Positions 24,394-33,057 of a stretch of 64,000 nt of DNA are shown here, piece after piece; the stretch's first letter is position 1; the number at the start of each line of letters is the position of its first letter. The position numbers and the translations under genes are program-made. The stretch is from Nitratireductor soli (GTDB lineage Bacteria; Pseudomonadota; Alphaproteobacteria; Rhizobiales; Rhizobiaceae): positions 153,577 through 217,576 of the forward strand of contig NZ_LFVY01000010.1 in the NCBI RefSeq assembly GCF_001050155.1, written 5' to 3'. The notes below the pieces were generated by a model. The model was given only the letters and a program-made list of their open reading frames with translations. It had not been told where the DNA came from and searched no databases.

Positions 24394-24747
24394 CTACCTG
24401 TCCTGCCGCTTCTTGTCTTTGCGGCCGGGCGCGCCGGCATGCGTCGAGGCCGTTGCCGAAATCGGATCGCTGGCCGGGAAGGTGCCCTCAAGTCCTTCCT
24501 GCAGTTCGTCGTCGTCGTGGGCATGGTCGGCATCTGATTTTGCATCGGGTTTCGCAGCGGGTTTCGCAGCGGGTTTCTTCGTCGCGAATTCATCCGGCGC
24601 CCCGGTCCGCGTCGCGCGTGTCACCGAAACGGGATCGCTGGCCGGAAACGTCTCTTCCAGCCCCTCGTTCAGGGCGTCGTCCTGGGCGTCGTGAAGCGCC
24701 TGCTCGGAGGTCTTGTCGCTGGTTTTCGATTTGGCGCCGGGCTGCAT
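24394..24747 (-). CDS. Small acidic protein with two EGLE-FPASDP motifs
   Basis: The start at 24747 (MQPGAKSKTSDKTSE) is preferred; the frame is open further upstream through sox sequence. The 117-residue protein is disordered-looking and has two near-copies of one motif: NEGLEETFPASDPVSVT near 30 and QEGLEGTFPASDPISAT near 86, joined by a Lys/Ala-rich linker ([14 protein letters not shown]). The FPASDP motif is frequent in small proteobacterial proteins of unknown role. The duplication suggests tandem binding sites. Confidence 0.7.
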   Translation of the reverse strand: MQPGAKSKTSDKTSEQALHDAQDDALNEGLEETFPASDPVSVTRATRTGAPDEFATKKPAAKPAAKPDAKSDADHAHDDDELQEGLEGTFPASDPISATASTHAGAPGRKDKKRQDR

Positions 24748-24799
24748 GGCAAAATTCCTTTTCCTGCAGAACGCGCGTGAGCGCGGCAGGTTCCAAACC

Positions 24800-25342
24800 T
24801 CACGCGTCGCGTGCCGCCGCCTCAAAGAGCATGAAAACGTAGTCGCTGAAGGAGCGCCAGCACTCGACGCGAAACGCCTCCTCGCCGGTCCGCCACAAGA
24901 CAATCTCCACCTTGCCGAAAACCGTTCGCGAAGCGGCACCGACCGGGAACGCACCGCGCGAAAGGTCCTGTGGGCAGCCGGCGCTGAGCACATCGGCTGC
25001 ACGCCGGCCCGACACCAGGAGCGCCGTGTTGCGATGCGACACGTCAACCGCCGAATGGAACGCTGTGACGGTGCCGCACGCGGCCATCAGGTCGCCGCCC
25101 TCCTCATCGATCACCAGCCATTCGTCCGGACCGAGCCACAAGGCCGCGCGTGCGCCATGCACGGCGGAAGCTTTGGGTCGTTGCGACAGGTCTATGCCCA
25201 GCGCCTTCGACAAGGCGGCGCGCGCCGCCGAAGGCGCGCGCAGGGCAAGCCGCACCGCCGGCACGGCCGGTTCGACAAGGATACCCTCATCCTGAAACAG
25301 GCGGCCATCAAGAGGTGAAATGCGCGCGGCGGCGTCAACCAT
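24800..25342 (-). CDS. soxG: Sarcosine oxidase gamma subunit
   Basis: The start at 25342 overlaps the soxA stop by 8 nt. The 180-residue product matches SoxG of heterotetrameric sarcosine oxidase: ALWLGPDEWLVIDEEGGD, VDVSHRNTALLVSGRRAADVLSAGCPQDLSRGAFPVG, and a C-terminal CWRSFSDYVFMLFEAA. It completes the cytoplasmic complex that oxidises sarcosine to glycine, passing the methyl group to tetrahydrofolate. It is the last gene of soxBDAG. Confidence 0.9.
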   Translation of the reverse strand: MVDAAARISPLDGRLFQDEGILVEPAVPAVRLALRAPSAARAALSKALGIDLSQRPKASAVHGARAALWLGPDEWLVIDEEGGDLMAACGTVTAFHSAVDVSHRNTALLVSGRRAADVLSAGCPQDLSRGAFPVGAASRTVFGKVEIVLWRTGEEAFRVECWRSFSDYVFMLFEAAARDA

Positions 25343-28310
25343 TGGCCCGCTCCCCCTTCTCGTCGAAAAAGACCGTCGAGGCGACCTCGACGGCGATCGC
25401 CCCGCCGGGCATCGGCACATACAGCGTTTCGCCCATGCGGTCATGACCGCCGGCGACCAGCGCCAGCGCGATGGAATGGCCGCAATTCTCCGACCAATAG
25501 GACGAGGTGACGTGACCGAGCATGGTCATCGGCACCGCCTGATGCGGATCGGCGACGATCTGCGCCCCCTCGTCAAGCACGGTGTTCGGGTCCTTCGTCC
25601 TCAATCCGACCAATTGCTTGCGCCCGGGCGCCACCAGATCGGCGCGCCTGAGGCCGCGCATGCCGACGAAATCCGCCTTGTTCTTGCCGATGGCCCAGAT
25701 CAGCCCGGCATCCTGCGGGGTCACCGTGCCGTCCGTCTCCTGGCCGACGATGATGAAGCCTTTCTCGGCGCGCAGCACGTGCATGGTCTCCGTTCCATAG
25801 GCGCAGGCCCCGCGCTTCTCGCCTTCCGCCCACACCGCTTCCCATACGGTGCGGCCGTAATCGGCCGGCACGTTGATCTCGAAGCCGCGCTCACCGGTGA
25901 ACGACATGCGAAACAGCCGGGCCGGCACGCCGCAAACCGTCCCCTCGCGCACGGACATGTGCGGCATGGCCGCGTCGGACAGGTCGATGCCGTCGACCAG
26001 CGGGGCGATGATATCGCGGCTGCGCGGCCCCTGCACGGCGATCACCGCCCATTGCTCCGATGTCGAGGTGAGAAAGACCCGCAAATCGGGAAACTCGGTC
26101 TGCAGATAATCCTCCATGTGGTTCAGCACGCGCGGCGCGCCGCCCGTGGTGGTGGTGACATGGAACCGGTCCTCGGCAATGCGCCCGACGACACCATCAT
26201 CGTAGATGAACCCGTCCTCGCGCAGCATGACGCCGTAGCGGCAACGGCCGACGCCGAGCTTGGCCCAGGGATTGGTGTACATCAACTCCATGAAGCGCGC
26301 CGCATCCGGCCCGACCACCTCGATCTTGCCCAGCGTCGATGCGTCGAAAATGCCGGCACTCTCACGCACCGTGCGGCACTCGCGCGCCACCGCCGCATGC
26401 ATGTCCTCGCCAGCCTCAGGAAAATACCAGGCGCGTTTCCACTGGCCGACATCCTCGAACGCCGCACCCTTTTCCTGCGCCCAGGAATGGATCGGCGTGC
26501 GGCGCACCGGCTCGAACAAGGCTCCACGGCTGTGACCGGCCAGCGCACCGAACGTGACAGGCGTATAGGGCGCCCGGAACGTCGTCAGCCCCACTTCGGG
26601 GATCGGCTTGCCGAGCATTTCGGCGGCGATGGCCAGCCCGTGCATGTTCGAGGTCTTGCCTTGGTCGGTGGCCATGCCGGTGGTGGTAAATCGCTTGACA
26701 TGCTCGATCGAGCGCATCCCCTCGCGCACCGCCTGGCGGATGTCCTTGGCCGTTACGTCGTTCTGGAAATCGACGAACGCCTTGACCCCGGTTCCGGTTT
26801 CCGCCGTGCCCAGCATGCCGCCCGACCAGACCTCGCCGCGCACGTCCTTTACGATCGTTGCTCGGCGCCCCTGCGCCCCATCGGCCCTGGTGCCTGCTTC
26901 GAGCGCCTGCTCAATCGTCTGGGCAAGGTCTATCGAGCCGCCGCAGGCTCCCACGCAGTCGACATCCTGAGCGCTGGTGCCGGGCAGGAAACGCTGTGTT
27001 TCGGCCTCGAAAGCGAGTTTGCCGCGCGATTGCGAGAACAGATGCACCGCCGGCGTCCAGCCGGACGATGTGATCAGCGCATCGCAGGGAATGACACGCC
27101 CGGCGCCGCCGGCAAGCGGCCTGACCTGGATCGAGGAAACCCGCAACCGCCCGGCCGTCGCCGTCACCGCATGGCCCTCCAGGCACTCGATGCCGAGCCG
27201 CCTCGCCTCCTCGACATGCGCTCCTCGAATCTCGCTGCGCGCATCGACGATGGCGGCAATGCCAACGCCTGCCCTTTTGAGGTCGAGCGCCGCGAGCCAA
27301 GCGCTGTCGTCCGCCGTGTACACCGCCACATTGCGGCCGACTGCGACGCCGAAATGGTTGAGATAGGTGCGCGCCGCCGAGGCCAGCATGATCCCCGGCC
27401 GGTCATTGCCGGCAAACACCATGTGCCGCTCGATGGCCCCGGTGGCGAGCACCACGCGCTTTGCCCTGACCTGCCACAACCGCTCGCGCGGCTGCTCTGG
27501 CGCCGGCTTCGCCAGATGGTCGGTCAGGCGTTCGACCAGTCCGACGATGTTCTGGGCGTAGTAGCCGAAGCCGGTGGTGCGGGTGAGAAGCCGTACATTG
27601 TCCCGCGCGGCGAGATCGGCGGTCACCGCCTTTGCCCAGTCCCAGCCAGGCCGCCCGTCGATCGCAGCGCCGGTTTCAAAGCGCAGCGCGCCGCCCGTCT
27701 CCGCCTGCTCGTCGGCCAGGATGACCCGCGCTCCGGTGTCGGCGGCGGCAAGTGCGGCGGCAAGGCCGGCAGCGCCCGCGCCGATGACCAGCACGTCGCA
27801 ATGGGCAAAACGGTTGGCATAGACATCCGGGTCGGGCTGATCTGGCGCGACGCCGAGCCCGGCGGCACGGCGGATGAACGGCTCATACAGCCGCTCCCAG
27901 GCAGCCTTCGGCCACATGAAGGTCTTGTAGTAGAAGCCCGCCGAAAAGAAGGGCGATGCGGCATCGTTGAGCGCCCCGACATCGAAGGCGAGCGACGGCC
28001 AGCGATTTTGCGAAACGGCCTCGAGCCCCGCGTGAACCTCCTGCACCGTGGCCCGCACATTGGGGGTCTTGCGCGCCGCGTCACGATGGATACCGACCAG
28101 CGCATTCGGCTCCTCCGCGCCTGCCGAGACGATGCCGCGCGGGCGGTGATATTTGAACGAGCGCCCCACGAGATGAACGCCGTTCGCCAGCAGCGCCGAG
28201 GCGAGCGTATCGCCGGTGAGGCCGGTGAAGGGCTTGCCGTCGAAGGTGAAGTTGACGGGTGCGGCGGCACCGAGCCGTCCGACATCGGCGAGGCGGAAGG
28301 GTTGCTGCAT
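25335..28310 (-). CDS. soxA: Sarcosine oxidase alpha subunit
   Basis: The ATG at 28310 shares its A with the soxD stop (TGATG); the open frame continues upstream but inside soxD. The 991-residue subunit has an N-terminal ferredoxin-like 2Fe-2S-fold remnant (FTFDGKPFTGLTGDTLASALLANG), an NAD-binding domain (VLVIGAGAAGLAAALAAAD), and a C-terminal aminomethyltransferase-like folate domain (VVTTTTGGAPRVL region onward, with GERGFEINVPADYG). It oxidises sarcosine with SoxB and passes formaldehyde to tetrahydrofolate. Length is normal. Confidence 0.94.
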   Translation of the reverse strand: MQQPFRLADVGRLGAAAPVNFTFDGKPFTGLTGDTLASALLANGVHLVGRSFKYHRPRGIVSAGAEEPNALVGIHRDAARKTPNVRATVQEVHAGLEAVSQNRWPSLAFDVGALNDAASPFFSAGFYYKTFMWPKAAWERLYEPFIRRAAGLGVAPDQPDPDVYANRFAHCDVLVIGAGAAGLAAALAAADTGARVILADEQAETGGALRFETGAAIDGRPGWDWAKAVTADLAARDNVRLLTRTTGFGYYAQNIVGLVERLTDHLAKPAPEQPRERLWQVRAKRVVLATGAIERHMVFAGNDRPGIMLASAARTYLNHFGVAVGRNVAVYTADDSAWLAALDLKRAGVGIAAIVDARSEIRGAHVEEARRLGIECLEGHAVTATAGRLRVSSIQVRPLAGGAGRVIPCDALITSSGWTPAVHLFSQSRGKLAFEAETQRFLPGTSAQDVDCVGACGGSIDLAQTIEQALEAGTRADGAQGRRATIVKDVRGEVWSGGMLGTAETGTGVKAFVDFQNDVTAKDIRQAVREGMRSIEHVKRFTTTGMATDQGKTSNMHGLAIAAEMLGKPIPEVGLTTFRAPYTPVTFGALAGHSRGALFEPVRRTPIHSWAQEKGAAFEDVGQWKRAWYFPEAGEDMHAAVARECRTVRESAGIFDASTLGKIEVVGPDAARFMELMYTNPWAKLGVGRCRYGVMLREDGFIYDDGVVGRIAEDRFHVTTTTGGAPRVLNHMEDYLQTEFPDLRVFLTSTSEQWAVIAVQGPRSRDIIAPLVDGIDLSDAAMPHMSVREGTVCGVPARLFRMSFTGERGFEINVPADYGRTVWEAVWAEGEKRGACAYGTETMHVLRAEKGFIIVGQETDGTVTPQDAGLIWAIGKNKADFVGMRGLRRADLVAPGRKQLVGLRTKDPNTVLDEGAQIVADPHQAVPMTMLGHVTSSYWSENCGHSIALALVAGGHDRMGETLYVPMPGGAIAVEVASTVFFDEKGERANG

Positions 28311-28603
28311 CACCGTCCCTCCCCGCCCAGATCGGGTTTCGGCTCGCCGGCCTTGTAGGTCTTGAGAAACCGATCCGACACCGTATCCCGCGCGGCGTTG
28401 AAAAAGCGCGCGCAGCCATGCATGTGCCGCCACCGCTCGAACACGACGCCCTTCGGGTTCGACCGGATGAAGAAGAAGCGCTCGAAATCCTCGTCGGAAA
28501 GCGCAGCCATGTCTGCCGGCCGCGCGATATGCGCCTCGCCGGCATGGCGGAATTCCAGCTCCGGCCGGTCCTCCTGGCAATAGGGGCAATGAATGAGAAG
28601 CAT
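28310..28603 (-). CDS. soxD: Sarcosine oxidase delta subunit
   Basis: The 97-residue subunit has the zinc-binding start LLIHCPYCQEDRPELEF, followed by EAHIARPAD, RSNPKGVVFERWRHMHGCARFFNAARDT and a charged tail; this is the SoxD pattern with three Cys and one His as zinc ligands. It sits between soxB and soxA as in other heterotetrameric enzymes. Confidence 0.93.
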   Translation of the reverse strand: MLLIHCPYCQEDRPELEFRHAGEAHIARPADMAALSDEDFERFFFIRSNPKGVVFERWRHMHGCARFFNAARDTVSDRFLKTYKAGEPKPDLGGEGR

Positions 28604-28615
28604 GTGTATCCTCGC

Positions 28616-29869
28616 CTAATGCGCCACGGCGGCAGCCGCCGCCTCATCGATCAGCCGCCCGCTGCGGAACCGCTCCAGCGTGAACGGCGCGTTGATCCGG
28701 TGCGGCTCGTCGCGGGCGATGGTGTGGGCGAAGACATGCGCCGATCCCGGCGTCGCCTTGAAGCCGCCCGTGCCCCAGCCGCAATTGACATACAGTCCCT
28801 TGACCGGCGTCTTCGCCATGATCGGCGAACGGTCGGGCGTCACATCGACAATGCCGCCCCAGCTCCGCAGCATCTTCATGCGGGTGAACATCGGGAACAT
28901 CTCGACGATCGCGTCGAGCGTGTGCTGGATGATGTGCAGGCCGCCCGTCTGCGAGTAGGACGTGTACTGGTCGGTGCCGGCGCCGATGACCAGCTCGCCC
29001 TTGTCGGACTGCGAGATGTAGGCATGCACCGTGTTCGACATCACGACGCAGGGAAAAACCGGCTTCACCGGTTCCGACACCAGCGCCTGCAGCGGGTAGG
29101 ATTCGAGCGGCACCTGAACGCCGGCCATCTGCATCAGCACCGAGGAATGGCCGGCCGCCACGATGCCGATTTTCGCCGCGCCGATCGTCCCGCGCGTCGT
29201 CTCGACACCCGTCACCGCCCCGTCGGGCCCACGGTTGATGCCGATGACCTCGCAATTCTGGATGATGTCGACGCCGCGCGCCGAAGCCGCGCGCGCATAG
29301 CCCCAGGCGACCGCATCGTGCCTGGCCGTGCCGCCGCGCCGCTGCAGGGCCGCGCCCATGACGGGGTAGCGCGCATCCGGCGAAATGTTCAACGGCGGGC
29401 AATAGGCTTTCGCCTCTTCCGGCGTCAGCCACTCATTGTCGACGCCGTTCAGCCGGTTGGCATGGATGTGGCGCTTGAAGACCTGCACGTCATGGACGTT
29501 GTGCGCCAGCATCATGACGCCGCGCGGCGAGTACATGACGTTGTAGTTCAGGTCCTGGCTGAGACCGTCCCACAGCTTCACCGCATGATCGTAGATTCCG
29601 GCGCTCTCGTCATAGAGATAGTTGGACCGGATGATCGTCGTGTTGCGGCCGGTGTTGCCGCCGCCGAGCCAGCCTTTTTCGAGCACGGCTATATTCGTGA
29701 TGCCATGCTCCCTGGCCAGATAATAGGCCGTGCCCAGCCCGTGCCCGCCGGCACCGACGATGATCACGTCGTAGTGTTTCTTCGGCTCGGGCGAGGCCCA
29801 TTGCTCGGGCCAGCCCCTGTGGCCGCGCATGGCCTCGCGGGCGATGGCGAAGACGGAATATTTGCGCAT
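28616..29869 (-). CDS. soxB: Sarcosine oxidase beta subunit
   Basis: The ATG at 29869 ([13 protein letters not shown]) gives 417 residues, the usual SoxB size. The FAD Rossmann motif is [40 protein letters not shown] contains the segment next to the flavin, and the C-terminal [17 protein letters not shown] completes the DAO fold. SoxB carries the noncovalent and covalent flavins and oxidises sarcosine. First gene of the operon; a 235-nt gap to the divergent SDR gene holds the promoters. Confidence 0.94.
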   Translation of the reverse strand: MRKYSVFAIAREAMRGHRGWPEQWASPEPKKHYDVIIVGAGGHGLGTAYYLAREHGITNIAVLEKGWLGGGNTGRNTTIIRSNYLYDESAGIYDHAVKLWDGLSQDLNYNVMYSPRGVMMLAHNVHDVQVFKRHIHANRLNGVDNEWLTPEEAKAYCPPLNISPDARYPVMGAALQRRGGTARHDAVAWGYARAASARGVDIIQNCEVIGINRGPDGAVTGVETTRGTIGAAKIGIVAAGHSSVLMQMAGVQVPLESYPLQALVSEPVKPVFPCVVMSNTVHAYISQSDKGELVIGAGTDQYTSYSQTGGLHIIQHTLDAIVEMFPMFTRMKMLRSWGGIVDVTPDRSPIMAKTPVKGLYVNCGWGTGGFKATPGSAHVFAHTIARDEPHRINAPFTLERFRSGRLIDEAAAAAVAH

Positions 29870-30104
29870 GGGCCTCCCCGCAACAGACAAGCGCGCCACA
29901 GGCGGCGCATCGGATTGTCAGCGTAGCAGTAGCGAAAACCGTTGCAACGTCGTGCGCTGATTGCGACGGGCATTGCCGTTTTGCGTCAAGCCGTGGGCTC
30001 CTGAAGGCTTGTCGGCTTTCGGGTGGCCGCCGGCCCGCATGTCTGGAAGTTTCCCGTCACTTGAGATGCGCCGTGCATCCCGTAAACGAAAAGGAACAAC
30101 CGGC

Positions 30105-30866
30105 ATGTTTTCATTGAACGACAAGGTCGCCATCGTCACCGGCGCGAGCTCCGGCATCGGGCGGGCGGCGGCAAAGCTGTTTGCCGCGCAGGGGGCGAAA
30201 GTGGTCGTCACCGCGCGAAGGCAGGCCGAACTCGATGCCCTGGTCGACGAGATCGCCAGCGAGGGTGGTGAAGCCGCAGCACTCGCCGGCGACGTACGCG
30301 ATGCCAAGCACAACGAGGCGCTGGTGGACCTGGCCGAGAACCGCTTCGGCGGCCTCGACGTCGCCTTCAACAACGTCGGCACGGTCGGCCGGATGGCGCC
30401 GATCGAAGATCTGGAAAGAGCCGAATGGGATGAAGTGATGGAAACCAATCTCGCATCCGCCTTCCTGGCCGCCAAACACCAGGTTCCGGCCATGCGCCGG
30501 CGCGGCGGCGGATCGCTGATCTTCACCTCAAGCTTTGTCGGCTACCAGACGGCGGGGATGCCGGGCATGGCCGCCTACGCGGCGGCAAAGGCCGGGCTTG
30601 TCGGCCTGACCAAGGCCATGGCCGCCGATCTCGGCACACAAGGCATCCGCGTCAATGCGCTGCTGCCGGGCGGCACGGACACGGGCATGGCCACATTCGA
30701 GACGGACGAACAGCGCGCATTCGTCGAGGGACTTCACGCGTTGAAGCGCATCGCCAGGCCCGAGGAGATCGCCCAGGCCGCACTCTATCTCGCCTCCGAC
30801 GCCTCCAGCTTCACCACCGGCACGGCGCTGCTTGCCGATGGCGGTGTGTCGATCAACAAGATCTGA
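30105..30866 (+). CDS. Short-chain dehydrogenase/reductase
   Basis: The ATG at 30105 (MFSLNDKVAIVTG) has AAAAGGAA close upstream. The 253-residue protein is a classical SDR: TGASSGIG cofactor motif, NNVG, catalytic Ser in LIFTSSFVG, and YAAAKAG with Tyr and Lys. ARR after the second strand suggests NADP preference. The substrate is not readable. It is divergent from soxB, so a link to sarcosine metabolism is only positional. Confidence 0.87.
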   Translation: MFSLNDKVAIVTGASSGIGRAAAKLFAAQGAKVVVTARRQAELDALVDEIASEGGEAAALAGDVRDAKHNEALVDLAENRFGGLDVAFNNVGTVGRMAPIEDLERAEWDEVMETNLASAFLAAKHQVPAMRRRGGGSLIFTSSFVGYQTAGMPGMAAYAAAKAGLVGLTKAMAADLGTQGIRVNALLPGGTDTGMATFETDEQRAFVEGLHALKRIARPEEIAQAALYLASDASSFTTGTALLADGGVSINKI

Positions 30867-30916
30867 CGACTGCAAGAAGCGGCGGCCGGCAGGCGTTTCC
30901 TCTCGACAAGGATTTG

Positions 30917-30955
30917 CAATTCTGCTATGAGCCGCCGCTATTCGTGGCAGAATTG
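30917..30955. other. Inverted repeat upstream of rpsU
   Basis: CAATTCTGC (30917-30925) and GCAGAATTG (30947-30955) are perfect 9-bp arms with a 21-nt loop in the gap between the SDR gene and rpsU. It could be an operator or leader hairpin. Function is not clear. Confidence 0.35.
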
Positions 30956-31035
30956 TGCCGCGGAGGCCTTTGCCCGTGGGCAATTGCGAGATGAATTCGA
31001 CGTTTAGAAAATCAACGTTCTGACAGGAAACCCAG

Positions 31036-31272
31036 GTGCAGGTACTCGTCCGCGACAACAATGTTGACCAGGCGCTTCGCGCGCTGAAGAAGAAGATGCA
31101 GCGCGAAGGCATTTTTCGCGAGATGAAGATGCGCGGGCATTACGAAAAGCCCTCCGAGAAGCGTGCCCGCGAAAAGGCCGAGGCCGTGCGCCGCGCCCGC
31201 AAGCTGGCGCGCAAGCGCGCCCAGCGCGAAGGTTTGGTCGGCGGCGGTCGCGTTGCTGCGCCGCGTCCCTGA
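31036..31272 (+). CDS. rpsU: 30S ribosomal protein S21
   Basis: The 78-residue, highly basic protein starts with GTG and has AGGAA upstream. [30 protein letters not shown] is the S21 signature, followed by a long Arg/Lys-rich helix with [21 protein letters not shown]21 helps the 30S subunit start translation near the anti-SD. It is alone, followed by a strong terminator at 31309. Confidence 0.95.
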   Translation: MQVLVRDNNVDQALRALKKKMQREGIFREMKMRGHYEKPSEKRAREKAEAVRRARKLARKRAQREGLVGGGRVAAPRP

Positions 31273-31308
31273 CATCGCCCATCTTTCGACCATTTCTGCT
31301 TGTATCCA

Positions 31309-31341
31309 ACGCGGTACGATCCACTGATCGTACCGCGTTTT
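31309..31341 (+). terminator. Intrinsic terminator after rpsU
   Basis: A perfect 13-bp stem (ACGCGGTACGATC with its complement) around loop CACT is followed by TTT. It lies 37 nt after the rpsU stop. Confidence 0.85.
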
Positions 31342-31414
31342 GGTGTATCTGGGGATTTTCAGCACGGGGACCGCAATGGCTTGGTTTGGCGCAAGGGTTA
31401 TGGCATTAGGAACA

Positions 31415-32260
31415 ATGACTTCAATCCTGACGACGCCTTCGATCAAATTGCGCCACAGCTTCGCCGGCATTGCGCTCCTGACCCTCTTGCCTCTGGCGGC
31501 CTGCCAGTCGAGCGGTCCATCCACGGATCTCAGCCGCATCGACACGGCGCAGGGCTCGGCCGAAAACATCGGTTCGCTGAGTTCGGTGATCGACCGCACG
31601 CCCAACGAGCCGGAAGCCTACAACATGCGCGGCGCAGCCTATGGGCGCGCCGGGCGCTACAACGACGCACTGAAGGACTTCGACAAGGCCATCGCGCTGA
31701 ACCCGCGTTCGCACAATGCCTATGCCAACCGCGCGCTGATCTACCGCTATCTGGGACAGAACGACCGCGCGCTGGCCGACTACAACCAGGCCATCTCGCT
31801 CGATCCCAACTACGACACGGCCTATATCGGCCGCGCTGAAATCTATCGCCTTTCCGGCCGCAGCACCGAAGCGCTGGCCGATCTCGAGCGCGCCATCAGC
31901 CTCGACACCACGGATCCGCGCGCCTTCTACCGGCGTGGCCTGCTCTATCAGGCAAGCGGCCAGCACCCTTATGCGATCGAGGATTTCGCCACAGCCATCT
32001 CGCTCTCCCCGGACGCGCCCTATGGCTACAATGGCCGCGGCCTGTCCTATCTGGCCCAGGGCGACGACGAAAACGCGTTCTCGGACTTCAACACCGCCAT
32101 CCGGCTCGACGGCAAGATCGCCGAAAGCTGGGCCAACCAGGCGCTTGTCTACGAGAAGCGCGGCGACAATGCGAAGGCATCCAAATCCTACACCCGCGCG
32201 ATACAGCTTGACCCCGAATATGCGCCCGCGCGCGACGGCCTGGCCCGCACGAACATCTAA
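31415..32260 (+). CDS. TPR lipoprotein (NlpI-like)
   Basis: The ATG at 31415 has AGGA 6 nt ahead. A lipoprotein signal ends in LLPLAAC (lipobox), and the mature part holds about six tetratricopeptide repeats of the form Y-x-x-RA-x-IY-x-x-LG, for example NAYANRALIYRYLGQNDRAL and DTAYIGRAEIYRLSGRSTEAL. Length 281 residues. NlpI-like TPR lipoproteins act as adaptors in cell-envelope processing. No partner gene is adjacent. A mosaic repeat follows the stop and may end the transcript. Confidence 0.87.
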   Translation: MTSILTTPSIKLRHSFAGIALLTLLPLAACQSSGPSTDLSRIDTAQGSAENIGSLSSVIDRTPNEPEAYNMRGAAYGRAGRYNDALKDFDKAIALNPRSHNAYANRALIYRYLGQNDRALADYNQAISLDPNYDTAYIGRAEIYRLSGRSTEALADLERAISLDTTDPRAFYRRGLLYQASGQHPYAIEDFATAISLSPDAPYGYNGRGLSYLAQGDDENAFSDFNTAIRLDGKIAESWANQALVYEKRGDNAKASKSYTRAIQLDPEYAPARDGLARTNI

Positions 32261-32262
32261 CC

Positions 32263-32357
32263 CATTTGCAGTCAGGTGGCCGACCTGACGTCCGCATGAA
32301 TGCGGAAAACAAGGAGATAGACCGGACAGCGTTTCCGTGAAACGACGAACCGGTCTG
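32263..32357 (-). repeat. Mosaic palindromic repeat, copy 2
   Basis: CAGGTGGCCGACCTG, CCGCATGAATGCGG and a hairpin with GACCGG/CCGGTC ends occur in the same order as copy 1. It begins 2 nt after the TPR gene stop. Confidence 0.85.
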
Positions 32358-32488
32358 CAAGCGGATCTTCAGAAATCTTCAACGCAACCAGACGGCATAT
32401 GCTGTGCCGGCGATGCGGCGTGTCGTGAAAAATCTGGAACCTTGCCGGCGCTCACGGGTTGTGAGCCCGAACCCAGCAAGGAGTTTCA

Positions 32489-32971
32489 ATGATGAAAAAA
32501 GCAATCTTTCTCGCCACGGCCCTGGCTGCCTCGGCAGCGACGCCGGCCTTCGCGCAGGAGCGCGTCGAACTCGGCGTCCTGGATTGCGTCGTCGAGGGCG
32601 GCGCCGGCGTGGTGATCGCCTCCTCGAAGGATCTGGCATGCACCTTCAAACCGGTGGATGAGGCGCGGCCCGCCGAAAGCTATTTCGGCGTCGTCAACAA
32701 GTTCGGCCTCGATGTCGGCGTGACCGATCCCGCCGTGCTGCAATGGGTCGTGGTGGCGCCGACCGCCGATGCCTATGCGCCCGGTGCATTGGCGGGCGAT
32801 TTTGTCGGTGCAAGCGCCGAGATTTCCGCCGGCTTCGGCGCCGGCGCCAACATCCTGGTCAGCAAGAAGAGCGACAGCCTGATGCTGCAACCCCTCAGCC
32901 TGCAGGGACAGACGGGCATCAACGTCGCCCTCGGCGTCAGCGAATTCCAGCTGCGGACGGCTGACGAATAG
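32489..32971 (+). CDS. DUF992 secreted protein
   Basis: AAGGAG lies 8 nt before the ATG at 32489. A Sec signal peptide (MMKKAIFLATALAASAATPAFA) with an AFA cleavage site leads a 138-residue mature protein with two cysteines (GVLDCVVEGG, DLACTFKP), the repeating beta pattern and NVALGVSEFQLR end of DUF992. It is found widely in Rhizobiales; function unknown. It ends at a bidirectional terminator facing pntB. Confidence 0.88.
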   Translation: MMKKAIFLATALAASAATPAFAQERVELGVLDCVVEGGAGVVIASSKDLACTFKPVDEARPAESYFGVVNKFGLDVGVTDPAVLQWVVVAPTADAYAPGALAGDFVGASAEISAGFGAGANILVSKKSDSLMLQPLSLQGQTGINVALGVSEFQLRTADE

Positions 32972-33012
32972 AGCCTTTATGCGCAAAGCAAAGAGATAGC
33001 GCCCGAACAAAA

Positions 33013-33036
33013 AAGCCCGGCATCACTGCCGGGCTT
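33013..33036. terminator. Bidirectional intrinsic terminator between the DUF992 gene and pntB
   Basis: AAGCCCGGCA (33013-33022) pairs with TGCCGGGCTT (33027-33036), with an A-run on the left and T-rich on the right, between convergent genes. Confidence 0.9.
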
Positions 33037-33057
33037 TGTCGTGTGAAGGCGTATGCC

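Noticed and set aside
25320..28358. Very long open frame on the plus strand opposite soxA
   Set aside because: High-GC codon bias leaves the antisense frame open. The product is Arg/His/Gly-rich without domains, and soxA is clearly the real gene.
28259..29926. Long plus-strand frame opposite soxB and soxD
   Set aside because: Same antisense shadow effect; the sarcosine oxidase subunits on minus explain the DNA fully.
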